NCBI GenBank assembly: GCA_020746995.1
Contig: JAGPXD010000004.1
Span: 4,278,001-4,342,000 of the forward strand
Direction of reading: 5' to 3'
DNA from: Plectosphaerella cucumerina
Lineage: Eukaryota; Ascomycota; Sordariomycetes; Glomerellales; Plectosphaerellaceae
DNA: 64,000 nt
In this document: positions 1-12,439 of the stretch, piece after piece
How positions within the stretch are numbered: the stretch's first letter is position 1
Layout of the letters: every line of letters begins with the position of its first letter
The notes under the pieces: generated by a model
What the model was told of the DNA's origin: nothing
Seen by the model: the letters and a program-made list of their open reading frames with translations, nothing else
The model's database searches: none
Position numbers and translations under genes: made by a program

Positions 1-2671
1 CCATGTCGACAGAGCCGCTTGAGGTCGTTGACGAGGAGGGAGAGCTCCCGAATCTGTCCGGAATGCTGCTTCAGGCTGGGCTGGGAGGCCTGGATCGAGG
101 CCGGCACGACCATGTCGAACTTGCCGCCGCTCTTGTCCGCATCCTGGTCCGTCTCGCCACCGTCGAACTCGAAATCGTCATCCCAGTCCTCACTCGCGCC
201 TTTCGTGCCGAGGCCCCAGGTTCCGTACTTTTGCGTCGACACCTTGGTCGAATCTGTCGGATCATAAACGACCGGGACACTCTGGCTTCTGACGTGTGCC
301 ATGGCGGCGCCCTTGCGGTTGGACGTCCGGCCGCCGCGGAGGTCCAGCTCCTGCTTCCCGTGAACAGTCTTGGGCCGTACTGACGACCCGTCGGCGTCGG
401 CCTTTTCTGGCGAGGTTTCTGTCCAGTCAAAGATGTTGCTCCTGGGTCTCTCCCCGCTCAGGTCTCGTGTGAGCTCGCTAAAGTCGTTCCCATTGGCGGT
501 TGCGAGGGCGAAGCGGAGATTGGGGCTGACGCCGCGTGAGTTCATGGAGCTTGGCGGCGAGAGGCGGTTGCCCCATGCCAGGTCGTCCTCATTGTGATCG
601 CGAGCCCAGTCGTCATCAAAGTCGTCGTCAAATGACATGCGAGCCTCTTTCTGAGATGTCGAGTAGTCGTCGGATGTCCTCTCGCGGTTGATCCGCAGCT
701 CAATCTCTGCGTGGTCGAGGAACACCCGAGTGTCCTTGCCGGACCGCACCGGCGTCTGGGTGTTCTCATCCTCCTCCATGATTCTGTTGTCGGCCTCCCA
801 TGCATGGCCCAGGATCTCTTGTATCGAGAGACGCTTCGACTTGCCGTTGCCGGCCGTGCCTGGGGGTGACTCGTCAAACATGGACTCCACGGGGCTCTCG
901 GCGGCCCTGGCGCGACCCGAGGCCGCGGTACGAATGGAGTCGAACATGGTGTCGCTCTTGAAGTCAGTGTCCTCATCCTCGCCAGAATGGAAGCCTCTGA
1001 CTTCCATGTCTGAGCTGTTGAGGGTCGAGCTGCGCTCGTGGCGGGCATTCCTGAAGGAAGCCATGCCAACAGAGCTCTGAGAGCTTCCCGAGGGCTGATT
1101 GGATCGGGGGAGCTGGCCTGGTTGAGCTGCGCCAAGTTTGGACAGATCGACGTTGAAGCTGGACAGGCGGGATAAAGGTGGGAGCGGGGAAGACGAGTTG
1201 CGATGACGCGACAGGCCCTGGCTGGGGGCTGACAGGTCTGTGTCGGGGCGGTGCTGCTGGGGTTGCGACTCGTACAGGGCCGCTGCATCACTTGCAGGAC
1301 TAGCGAGATCGCCCCGGGGCGCCTCCTGCGCCGCTGGCAGTGGTGCAGATACGTGGCGCCTATCCTCTGCCCTTGCCTCTGCAGTCGTCGTTCTTTTCGG
1401 TCGCCTCAGGCTTCCCGTTCTCGAGAAGAGATTGGTCGGCGAAGAGAAATGGGCTGAGAGGGAGCGTTTAGCCTTTTTTGTGGGTGTCTGCTCGGGGGTT
1501 AACTGTGTGTCGAGACCGGTATCCAGATCTCGGCTGGATGCCGGCGAGTCCACTGTCAGTGGTATCGGTTCGCCGTCGTCTCGCGCCCCCGATGCAGCAG
1601 TGATCATGGCCCCGTTAATGAGGCAGACGTCTTTGGCGGTGTCTGGCGGCAGGCGAATCCGTTTCTGAGGCTGAGAACCGCGATCGAGGAAGCGGTCGGG
1701 GGTGCCTCTAACGCTAACGGCAACCCTTCGGAAATGAAAGAGGGAAGTCCAGCGGGCGGGGTCCCTCGATCGGGTCGGGGATGCGGTACGGGCTATCGGT
1801 CGGGAGGAGATGATGTCCTGCGAGGAGAGCAGGTCGAATGAGTATTTGGGCCTTGACTGTTCGTCTGGATATTCGTCGAGGTCCAGCAGGTTTTGCTGCA
1901 AAGTAGCTGAGCGTTGGTGACTGGTTGCGGGGCGGCGTAGGGTGGGCAGGTGGGATTTGGCACGCCGGCGGGTCGCGGCCCCGTTTTGATGTGCCGAGGG
2001 CGCACGCTTGACCAGTTTGTTCGGTGGCAGCGGCGGCACCACGATACCGTCGGATGGTAGAATCGGCGCCGATGAGCCGTGGGAAAAGGCAATCGAGTGG
2101 TTGTCGGGTCCCGCGCTCGATCGGAGGCTACCGTGCTGCGAGAGCGGCCTCAAGGACAGCCGTCTAATCCAAGAGCTGTTGGAAGACAACGAATCCCTCT
2201 GGTTTTCGGAAATAGGTTGCGACGCAAAGTCTCCCTGGCGAACGGCAGACTGTCTTCGGCTGAGAGTTTTCGGAGGCGTAACCTGAGCGCTGGCCGGGCG
2301 CTGGCGTGGCACGATACCTGCCGAGAGCCCGTAGGGGTTATGGGCGGATGGAGGGCGGGATCTGTCGGCCGGGGGCGAGTGGCCGGCGGCACGGGTCACT
2401 GGTCGTGACGAAACGGGGGCGCTGCTCAGGCGAGGATGCCTTTGATATTCATCGGTGGTGTTGGCTCTGGCCCTGGTCGAGGGCGCTGGCGAGGGGCTGG
2501 TGTGGTTCTCTGGGTGGGCAAAGACCAAGCCGAGGGCAGCTGCAGCGACGGCAGTTCCGGACCCCACGAGCTGTGGAAGAGAAGCGGCTGTCAGTCTGAC
2601 GAAGCGAGCGGGCGGGAAGAAGGGGTAACGGGGGGAGGTTTCGTGAAACGTACGCTCGGAACGGTCTGCAT
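1..2671 (-). CDS. Conserved Ser-rich fungal protein, C-terminus beyond the window
   Basis: Partial gene running leftward off the window. Proposed exons: 2671-2654 (MQTVPS) and 2570 to beyond 1; the 83-bp intron has a GTACGT donor, an ACTGAC branch site and a TTCCACAG acceptor. About 862 residues are visible. The protein is long, disordered and Ser/Pro/Arg-rich, with a conserved-looking core (SSWIRRLSLRPLS, PPLPPNKLVKR), then acidic stretches (FDDDFDDDW, DWDDDFEFD). Near the cut it becomes ordered (VPASIQASQPSL, then IRELSLLVNDLKRLC), which looks like the start of a helical domain. I do not recognise the family with certainty. The acidic Trp-Asp blocks and basic Ser-rich linker are reminiscent of cytokinesis or cell-polarity scaffolds, but that is only an impression. 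The frame is unbroken over 2570 nt, which supports a real gene. The start is less sure because exon 1 is only 18 nt. Confidence 0.7.
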
Positions 2672-5600
2672 GCTTGCTGGGCAGGTCGGTCAGATTGCAC
2701 TGTGAGCGAAAGGGAGCATGCAAGCAGGTTGGGTGTCCGAGGTCGTGCGGGACGAGGCAAGCATTGTCAAGACATGGAGATGCCAATTGACAGCAGCAGG
2801 GGCGAGACGTGGTGGGATTCGGTTCTTCGTGTGTCGTCAGGTCGTCAGCCGCATAGAGAGGTCGATTGAGTCGTTCGAAGCTCAGAAGAGTCAGGCAGGC
2901 ATTAGTCGATCGGGTCGGGGGGGAGGAGTCGGGTCGAGTCGAGTCGAGTCGATGGGGCGGGTTGCGGGTTGCGGGAGGTAGTCAAAACAATAACAACAAT
3001 AACAGAAACGGAGAACGTCCGACTTGTGCTGCTCTGGCTGCTGATGCACTCTTCGTTCGTGTACAGACGCCAATGGTGCAGAGCAGCAATCCCACAGAGC
3101 CCAGGACCTGGAGAAAGGAATACAACGAAGGCGAGGCTCCTGTGACAGTCGGAGGACAAGGAGGACGAAACGATTGGGAAGGAGGATGCTTGCTTGCTTG
3201 GTGGTGGTGGTGGTCGAATCCGGTGAGGAGTGGAGGACTGGAGACACCGAACGGCAGGTGGGCGGGCACTGGGCAGGTGGCGGCAGACCAGGGCAGACTG
3301 GGCTGGACTGGGTTGGTTCAAGTTGCTTGGCCCGTGCCGGGGGAGTTTTTGGTTTACAGGCGGCCTGGAATCGGAAGGGGGGATACGATGTCGGTGCCTC
3401 CCTCTGGCGGGCGACGGACGGGCTGCAGCTGAGACTGCGAGAGGGATGCGAGCGAGCTGACAGGCCTGAGGCGACTGGAGGTTGTGATGCCGCTGCAACG
3501 AACGGAGATGAGGCCAGTGGGTCCCTACGGGGCCATTTCGCACTGCACCGCAATGACACTGGCGGGGAACAGGCGCTGGACTGGACTTGGATGATGGAGT
3601 GTGTGGACCTGCCGAGTGGGCGCCGGAAAAAACATGCCTGGTCTTGGTGAGACCAACTGGAGACTGCCCGACTGCCCGGACTGGAAGACTGCCGCGCGCT
3701 GGAGATGACCGCTGTGGGGTCGCCGGTTTAGGCGAGTGGGCGGGCGCTCGACCGGGTGCGCACAGGGCATTCGCGTGCTTGATGCTTCCTGAATCCTCGC
3801 CCAGCAAGAGCAGTGCGAGTGCTCGGAAAGAACCTGGAAGGAACAGGGCTCAAAACATCGTCCCGTCTGACCCCGCGCCCTTGTCCTTGCTTGCTCTTGC
3901 CCTTCCCTTGCCCTTGACTCCGGGCGCCTGCCTGCCTGCCGTGAGATGCCCTGCCAAGTACCAACCTGGAAGTATCCATCCAAGGCGGGGGCTCGTACCG
4001 ATGGGCGGGCAGGCTCAGTCAGGTACAGGCACGGTACCAGCACCACTACTTGCCTGTTTAGTCGGTGGTGCCTTCCCACTCTGTACGACCACAATCTTGG
4101 TTTGAGCAAGTACGTTCCAGCATACATATAAAACCCCCTGATAAGACTCCAATTGAATGGCATGCGACTGCCTGCACCGCACCAGCAAGGACATGACACG
4201 GAAGGCACGGTAGTGGAGGTAATTAATCAGGCACTTGCTCTCGGTAGCGGCTGAATACCCGTGCTGTAAGCTGAGGCGAGGCGCCTGCAGGCCCATCCAC
4301 CTCCTGCATCGTCAATCTCCAGGACATGGAGAACATGGCAGGCACAAAATGTGCACCTTCCTCCCGTCACTTCTCCCAAATCTGTCTGTAAGAATCTGAC
4401 GGATGATGGGCGGGGGCACGTGTCGTCCGTCGTCCGGGACCAGACCAGATGGGACACTTCCACTTGTGAACACGAGTCTGTCTCTTCCTGTTCTCTCCAT
4501 TCTCGCAATCGGCTCATTCTCTCGACGCTACCCCCGTAGTGTCTAGCCCGGGGCCAACGCTAGGCACCTGAAGCCCACACTCGAAAAAGCGTCGACCGAA
4601 CGGAGGAAACCCTCGGACAATCTCTCGACACACCACCAAAGAAAGAAAGAAAAACACCGCCCACGGCCCCTCAATGTTCATTGCTTTTCGAGCCCCCGGC
4701 GTCTCCTCTGCCGCCACCAGACAGACACAAGAACCGACCGACTTCTAGCGTCGCGCGAGCTGGAAGCTAGGGGGCCTATCACAAGCCGCGCCAGGCCCTT
4801 CCGTCGCCTCAGCGCTCATATCACCCGCAGCTTGCTTGGGTATGCCTTGCCTTGCCCTGGCTTGCCCTGCACGCTACGCTCCGGCCTTCCGGGGCCTGCT
4901 TGTCTGCAGCGCGGCGCATGCATGCCTTGTTATTAGACATCGCCTAGGCCGCCTGCCCGCCTGCCCGCCTGGGAATCCCGGTCCCGGATCTCACCAGCCC
5001 CGGCCACGGCGCCGCTGTTGGTTGGACGGCACCGCCAGGGTTCCATCGCTCCAACTTTTTCCTTCGTTTTCCTTGCTTCCAGTGGAATCTCCTCCGCTCG
5101 ACTCGGCACCGCGCGGCGTCAGGGGAAGAAGACGCAGGCACTGGGCAGTGGGCAGAGAGGAGCCCTTCATTCCTGCATTACGCTATGGATCCCGTCATCT
5201 CTTCTCGCAGCACCAGCGACCTGTACAGTACGCTACAGCTGTCCGAATAGTACAGTAGGCTGCTGGCTGCACTACGGGAGGGTACCTGCGCACTTTCGCC
5301 CGTCGGTTTCTTTGTTTCCAGTCCACACGACTTCGGGAGGACCGCCGCTACTCGCTCCTAAACCACGGCCGGCCCGCGTCAACATGGCCGCCTCCGAGAC
5401 CACCTCCGGCCTCTCGCCTGGTTTGCTTCGCCCCGTGTCACCGCTTCACTCGTCCACGGGTCGCCGAAAGCTTCAGCCAGCTCATGTCGTGTCGTGTCGT
5501 GGGCACCAGCAGCCGAAGGCGAGAACCTGAAGCGAAGCAAGCCCAGTCAGGTCAGGTCAGGGACCGCCGACCCACTGCAACACGCTTCATATCAGACAAG

Positions 5601-8600
5601 ACACGGGAGCCAGCTGGCTGGACATTTACACAATCTTGACTCGCTCCGCCTGCCTGCAGACAGCCCTGCGTGTTGTTTGCCGTCCCAAGCTCCGTCTTAT
5701 TTGATGATTGCTTCTGCGAGAGGCCTGGCCGACCCTCCTTGTACCTCCGTCCGTGCTGCCGTCGCCCAGGGGCCCAGAGACAACTTGGACAAGCCACGCC
5801 AGCGTGGAAGACAGGAGGAGCAACAGACGATGGGGTGGGCGCACGGTCAGCGCCCACGCGCCGCTCACGCCCTCCAAAGCCCAACGGTCGCCGTCTTTCG
5901 GCTTGACATCTGCCTTGACGAGTACCTTTAGAGACGCCTCCGACACACGGGCCTCGCGCCTGCATCTGATGGGCGGAAGACGATCAAACCTCAACCAAGC
6001 ATTTGCTTCTTCGGGACGGCAAAAGCTGGTCGGCCAGGCAGCTCGACGTCCCGCTGGTCGCACCAGAGAGCCGAGCCTCCTCCTGCGATGCGATGCCCAG
6101 CAGTCCGCGGGTCATCTTGCCGACGCCAGACCCGGTTGGCATCTCGTGTCCGTCCATGGAGCTTGCTGGTGCTCGTCAGGGCGGGGGCCCTGTATAACCT
6201 CAATCTCAACCTCAACCTGATATTCCTGTGCTCGGTCGCGCAAGGCGTTCCTGGCCCCTGCCGCTGTCCCTCGGGATGGGGTACAGGCAGGACGAGAGAG
6301 ACAACAGTCCTCTGCCCCGGTGCTGCAAGTGGCGACATGGCCGAGCAACTCCATGGCCGAGCACTCCACGGCCGGGGCTTGGTGAGAGCATGCAAGCATG
6401 CGGGCATTATGCTTCTTTCCCTGGTGTTCCGTCCGTGGGCGCACGTCGGTCTGACGTGTGCTCTCTGCGGCATGCGACGACAGCATGCATGTCTGGCACC
6501 AGAACACGACAGCTCTCAGACAGCTTCGCCCTTCCTTGACGTTCACCGGCGCCCGACTGTTAGCCTGTCCCTGCGACTTTCTCCGGCAAGATTGCGTGCG
6601 CTCGCTTCCCTAGTGCGCTCAGCTAGGAGTTCGCCGGCCCGGGAAGCAAGTTTGGCGCCGACTTTGCAGCCCGCCAAGTCATCAGAGCAGCTGAAGCCTC
6701 CGATGTCCACCGAACTACGTGCAAGTGACGTTGGAAGACGGGATGGTTTTGGGGCAAATCCACGGAGAGGGAGGGGCGGCAGCGCTCTATCAGCCACTCA
6801 CCAGCCAGACATGCAGACCCCTCCACGCGAGCTTGCGTCGATAGTCAACACCATCTTCTGCTCAGGGTTGCCCTTTGGCCAATGGAGGCGGCTCGGGTCC
6901 GTTGATCTGAGAGAGCCGCAGGCGCCCTGCTGAACAACACCGTACCTACGGACCTGGCCTTTATTGGCCGCACCATCAGCCGGGCCATTGTTGATCAACA
7001 AGTTGGATCTGGCGAGTGAAACAATCGGGTCGGCTATCCGTCAGTCTGCATACGGAGGATTTGCCCTGCCGGTCGACCAAGGGAGGAGCACCTGGACTTG
7101 GGGTTTCATCAGCTCCAAATTGATGACCGGCAAACCGGGTCGACCAAGTATCCCGTGGATTGTTGAACGTCCCGAAAGCCCTTCGGGCAAGAGGAACGCG
7201 ACATCAAAGGCCAACGAACTTGAGAAGTCCAGGAACAACCTCCTGGGACGTCGCATCGTCCCATCTCTGAACCAGACTTGAAGACGCTTGGGTTCGATCA
7301 AGCCCTTCCTTAGCCCTCCTCCTCCTCCTCCCACGGGTTGCATTCATTTAGACCGCGCTTTTTTCGACGCTGCTAGCTTGCTCCCCCGGAGGCGCCTTGC
7401 CTGCGCCGGCTCGGTATCCCGATGATCGTCCACCTCTCTTCCCCGCACCCTGGGAGCCGCGGGACGGACGTTCATCATCTGTCTCGCCGGGTGCTGCGCT
7501 GACATGATGCTTACTTGCACGAGCGCCGCCACCTCACACACCGATACGAATGCAAAGTACCTTTCCTTCGCATGCCTGCATGGTCGCTGCGGGAGCGCCA
7601 GTGAAGGTCACTCGCCTAGGTCTGGTCCAAGCCTGGCTTCTGGCACGCGGTGCAATCTCCAATGCAGGACACGGACGAGCCTGGAACGCCAGTTGGCGTG
7701 CCCGTCATCTCGCACTTTTTTCTCCCCAGGGCGCCTCACAGCCCCGTAAGTATCGGGCGCCGCTTTCAGACTGCCGGGCCGGGAGAATGATCGGCCTTCA
7801 CGGTCAGAAGGTTGAACGTCCTAGCCTCTTGCAGTTGCAGATCCGTGTGTTCGCGAGGTGGCAGTAGCACCGTCGACATTGCCATTCGGGGCTTCGGTCA
7901 AGGAAGGAAAGCGCTGCGACGGACCGAGATGTTGATGACGACCCCGGCTACGATTGGCTGCGGTGAAAGCCCAGGGCTCGTCGCGCGTCTTCAGCGGTCC
8001 CCGGCCGCCTGAGACGCGACCTCGCTGGCCAATGAGACGCAATAGAAACGCGGTCGCTAATCTGGGAACAGGGGACTGGACTCAAAGAAAGGCGGTGGGA
8101 TATCGATCCGGACGCGTCAGGGGATGGGGCGATCTGCCTGGGGGCCCTTGCCGGCCGCAATCTATTTTGCAGCATTGAGTTGCCAAGAGGCGGAATCTCC
8201 ATTTCGACAACATCGACCAGGATTTGCTGTCATCTCTTTGGCCTGGACGTCCAAATTGAACGGCCAATGGCAAGTCTCACAATGTGACTGGTCGACGTTG
8301 ATATATCGATAAGCCATGTCTTATCTGATTTCATGGCTGTTTGAGGTTGTGGAAACGACATCACCAGAAGGCAGGAGGAGACGACGGTCTTTACCACGTG
8401 GACAGCCAGCCCTATCACCTGAAGAGGCTTTGTTTAGGAAGACGTTGTTCTCTCTGGACTGGAACCGCAGGCCATGTCTGTTCGCGACTTGGACTTGTCG
8501 ATACGCCAAGAAGGAGGATGGGGTGTCGAGTGATGGCTTCAAAGCCCGACTTCCCGAGTTTGCTCATGACAACCTGAAGGACCAGTGTATTGAGGCTCAA

Positions 8601-9456
8601 GGGATCTTGAAGCGGATGATATCATGATAGTACTCTTGATGGCCATTGGTATCTGGGAGGCTTCTCATCTGCCCTGTAGACGACATCGAGCTTGACCTTT
8701 ACGCCGTCATGGCTAATAGCTTACACCCAAGGTCATCCAATATGTTATTGAACTCTCCTCCCCCTCCTTAGAGGTAGATTCTTGCTACCTACACGATATT
8801 CGGTCACCACTACAAGTTCCCAATACGAGAAGTCTCTCTGCGAGCCTGGGATGTGGTCATGACGACGTTCTTGATGCTTCTTTCGGAGGTTACGAGCTCC
8901 AGAACTATCTCTACTGACCGCCACCAGCAGCATCTTTCTGAGATGGATGGCCTGGACACTTCGTGTCAAACTGGCTGCAACGATGCGTCCCTAGCTGTCG
9001 CCCTCACCCTCACCTGGACTCACCGAGCAAGTCCGGCACTGTGGGTCCAGGCCGAGTCCCTTCCGCGTCGACTTCTCGTGCTGTTATCACCAAGCACAGC
9101 ACTGCACCGGGCAGCCTTCCTCAATGACACACCTCCAACGCCTCCAAAGCCCCATCACCTCCCGTCCTGCTAGGGCTTGTCACGTTGGCTTCCCAGAACT
9201 TAACACTGCCTCCCTTCAGAACACACCCGCTACCCCGCATTCTGCTAGCCGCAGACCATGGCCCCGCTGCTCGGATCCTGGGGCCGGTCCTAACTTCTCC
9301 CCGAGCAGTCCGGAGCAAGCCCTGGAACAAACCAAAGCTAGCGTGCAAGAGCCATGTGTCATGTCCTGTGGGTGAGGACTCGGCCCTGCCGAGGACCGGC
9401 TTCCTCCCCGTCACATCAACTTCTCCCGACCAAGCCCCCGGACAAGGCACATCAAC
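2672..9456. other. Gene-poor 6.8-kb spacer between divergent genes
   Basis: No open frame here looks like a protein: the longest frames are Arg/Pro/Ser-rich and change character abruptly, as GC-rich non-coding DNA does. It holds pyrimidine-rich tracts (around 3885-3940), a TCGAG microsatellite (2934-2952), an AAC/AAT microsatellite (2983-3006) and a short CTCAAC-type repeat near 6199-6220. It presumably includes the 5' UTRs and promoters of the leftward Ser-rich gene and the rightward transcription factor. A non-coding RNA cannot be excluded. Confidence 0.5.
2934..2952. repeat. TCGAG pentanucleotide microsatellite
   Basis: Nearly four tandem TCGAG units followed by G-rich DNA with a repeated GGGTTGC. 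It lies about 270 bp upstream of the proposed start of the leftward Ser-rich gene. Confidence 0.8.
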
Positions 9457-11891
9457 ATGGAGACAGCTTCGTCCGTGTCCCGAGATGAGAGGCCGGAGGG
9501 CGGCACTCATCAGTCGAAGCGCCGGCGGATCCATACGGCCTGCAAGGCGTGCCAGGACCGGAAGACGAAGTGTGATGGCGGCCGGCCGGCGTGTTCTACA
9601 TGTACTAGGCGCGGGCTTGCCGCCGAGTGCCACTATGATGTTGCTGCTATTCCGCCTCCACAGGGGGCTCCGAGGTGAGTGCTTCAAACCCGTGAATGGG
9701 GCTGTCGTTGATAGATCTAGCTCGATTGCGGCGTTGGAAGAGCGGCTCGGCCGTTTGGAACAGACTCGGACTTCCTTGGGTGCCACCACTGGTGAGTCCA
9801 GGCACCCCTCATGAGCCGACAGTGTACTCATGCCTCTGTGAAAGATATTATAGCGCAGCCGCTCCAGCAGAGTCCAGCATATGGTCATGTTTCTGATGGC
9901 TCAAGCAGCTATAGCCACGGCCTAGCTGAACCACATCGGCCCTCCATCGGATTCCCCACGCCCCGAGGTCCTGGACAGGCTGAAGTTGACGGCCTAGCAA
10001 CCGTGTCTTCCGTCGACGACAGCGACTGTCTCTATGGTGCCTCCTCCACGATAGCCCTGGCCAGGTTCTGCCAAGTCAAGGCTACCGGAGACGACTCCCC
10101 CGAGGCAACCTCCACAGGACCCCAACGCCCAACCGAAGGTCCCTTACCAGAGGCAGTCCGCGACAGGGACGAGAGCGTCGCCCTCTATCCCCCGAGACAG
10201 AGAGCCGACGACTACGTCCGGTGCTTCACAAACTTCGTGCACCCCCTATTCCCCGTTCTCCACGAGCCCGTCTTCATGCGGCAGTACGAGCGGCTGTGGT
10301 CCGGCCACAGTGGCGATGACGGCCGGCACGATCCCGCCGATCAGCTGCAAGAGGCCATATTCTCCTCGACGCTCAACATCATCTTCGCTCTCGGCTGCCA
10401 GTTCAGCCCGTTAGTCCCGGCTCAGAATAGGACGTCCATGGCGCATGACTTTTATCAAAGATCGAGACGCATCTACAACTACGAGGTGCTTGACTCCATG
10501 TCCCTGCCGCTGGTGCAGATGCTGCTTCTCACGGGAGTCTACCTCCAATCGGCGCAGAACGCGAATCGATGCTGGAATGTCGTTGGCCTGGCTATCCGTG
10601 TTGCGCAGGGCCTGGGGCTGCATGTCGAGACGGCGAGATCGAGAGTTCTGTGTCAGGTTGATCGAGAGATGAGGCGGAGGATCTGGCACTGTTGTCTTGT
10701 CCTGGACAGGTGAGTGTTTCTGTACTTCATCCGGAGATCTAGATGCTGACTGAGACTAGGCTCCTGAGCATGACATTCGGTAGGCCGGTCATGATATCGA
10801 CGAAATGGGCCGTCCCTCTGCCGTCACTAATCGACGACGAGTACCTACAAACCCAGGGGGAGGGTGTACAACCCCAAGACGTCCCGTCTCGGCTGGGACT
10901 ACTGGCCTACTCGTCCAAGCTGTTCTTGGTCCTCGAGGACATTCTCTCGACATTCTACTCCAGCCATCCCGACTTCAACGTGACGGAGGTCGCCGAAGAC
11001 GAAGTGAATGCAGACAAGATCCTTTCCGACGTGATTGCTCTCAACAGGCGGCTTGACAATTTCCTGGCAGAGATGCCCTCATACCTTCGATATGTCGGCC
11101 CGCCTATGCAAGAAACGTCTCCGAACCGGAGCGTGGAAATCCAGCGCCAGGTGCTTCATTGCAGGTAGGTTGGCATGCATCAACCATCCTTGACATATGA
11201 TAACGAGAAGCAGGTTCCTCTACACCAGGGTCCTTCTCCTGCGACCCGTGGTCCACCTAGCCACGAAGTACCCGTCTCGTTTCCTCTCACAAGCCGCGGC
11301 CCAAGGAAACGACACGACTGACGACCATCTGGTCAAGCTGTTCTGCAACCTCTGCTTCCACACCGCCACCGATCTGGTGCGCAGCATCCACCAGAATCTT
11401 GCATACACGTATCGCAGCTCTGCGTGGCACTCGATCTACTGTGAGCTCTCTCTCCTGCAGCTACCAAGACAATATGCTGATACAGTTCCAGTCACTTTCG
11501 GCGCGGCCGTCGTTCTCCTCTGTGCCCAAATCTGCCCCGCTATCTCCAGCGATGTGATCGAGGCCAGCTTCGAACATTCCTGGGCCGAAAGCCTGGCCAT
11601 CCTGGAGCACTACCGTGTTCAGCTGCCTGTAGCAAGGCAGAGCATCCAGACACTGAAGGCTTTAAAAGGCAAGTAAACAAGTTTCGGAGTTCCAGCCAAT
11701 GAGGCCGTGCTGACAGTGATATCCGACTAGATTCACTGAGCCGCTATGTTGCCGAGCGAGCGCCGCTTCCACCTCCAGACTCGCAGCTGACGATGTTGTT
11801 GGACCTGCCTCAGTTCAGTCTCCCTGGAATGGGACCCGGTCGTGATGGGTGGTTTGATCTGGACTTGGCAGACTTTTGGGGGCTTCAGTAG
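9457..11891 (+). CDS. Zn2Cys6 fungal-specific transcription factor
   Basis: Seven exons: 9457-9674, 9721-9791, 9845-10709, 10760-11164, 11214-11440, 11492-11668, 11731-11891, giving 707 residues; all phases agree. The binuclear zinc cluster has Cys 29, 32, 39, 46, 49 and 58 (CX2CX6CX6CX2CX8C), preceded by a basic KRRR patch. A short coiled-coil linker (SSIAALEERLGRLEQ) follows, then the fungal_trans middle domain (FVHPLFPVLHEPVF; later GLGLHVE and the R-R-IWHCCLVLDR ... SMTFGRP block). Intron 5 (51 bp) is in frame, so retention would still leave an open protein; removing it gives SIYFTFGAAVVLL, typical of the family. Intron 6 needs a GC donor (GCAAGT at 11669), because only that choice keeps the frame into KDSLSRY and the final exon. 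A monooxygenase gene follows 548 bp downstream on the same strand and may be its target (inference). Confidence 0.9.
11669..11730 (+). other. GC-AG intron in the Zn2Cys6 gene
   Basis: The donor reads AAAAG/GCAAGT and the acceptor CCGACTAG. Exon 6 ends in phase 1, and joining the G to AT gives Asp and an open frame to the stop at 11889-11891. The nearby GTAAAC at 11673 would shift the frame. Confidence 0.7.
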
Positions 11892-12439
11892 CAGGTATGA
11901 GTAGTCAATGCCGATATTTGGGAACCCCAGGCCCTGAGGAGCCATTGAAAGACCCATCCAATCACAATATTGCCATCATTGATTTCAAATGCCTCCGGAG
12001 CAGACCCGACGATGCGCAGTCTTGCATTTCCCCAGTCGATGCCAAGGCCGGGGATGCCGATCCAGCGTCGGGGAGTTGTTCGGACTTGCGGGGTGGAGCG
12101 ACGACTCCATACAACTCCGAGGCCAGAGCACCGGAGAAGTCCCCCAAAAATTGGCATGGAAAGCACTCCAACATCTTCTAACGCTAGTCAACCCGGTCTT
12201 GCTGCGGCCGCTGACGTTTGGTGCTATTTGCGGTCGATGACCAGCCGGGCGCATGCACCGGGCTCAGCACTTCTCCCCGAGATCCGACACTAAAGATCAT
12301 GATGCGGGGAGTGACCTGGGGAAGATGGGCGATGGTCATCGGGGTTGTTGGACATAAGTAGCAGAGCTCTCTCAGCCGAGGGCGGCAAGCTTTCTCAAGC
12401 CCATTACTCTCTCGACGACATTATTCACATCTCTACACC
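11892..12439. promoter_or_regulatory. Spacer and promoter before the FAD monooxygenase
   Basis: No coding signal. An everted CGG pair (CCG-AGGG-CGG, 12376-12385) lies about 55 bp before the monooxygenase start. It has the layout of a Zn2Cys6 half-site pair, but such short pairs are common in GC-rich DNA. Confidence 0.3.

Noticed and set aside
2902..3807. 301-codon open frame on the minus strand upstream of the Ser-rich gene
   Set aside because: Pro/Ser/Arg-rich, overlaps microsatellites, and overlapping frames on both strands are equally open. No splice logic links it to the downstream gene.
6088..6933. 281-codon open frame on the plus strand
   Set aside because: Composition is Arg/Leu/Ser/Ala-rich without conserved-looking blocks, and it crosses a CTCAAC repeat. 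Similar open frames occur on the opposite strand.
8316..8627. 103-codon frame starting MSYLISWLFE
   Set aside because: It begins after an AT-rich stretch and looks slightly more protein-like than its surroundings, but it has no recognisable domain and an Arg run, and two other frames are open over the same place.
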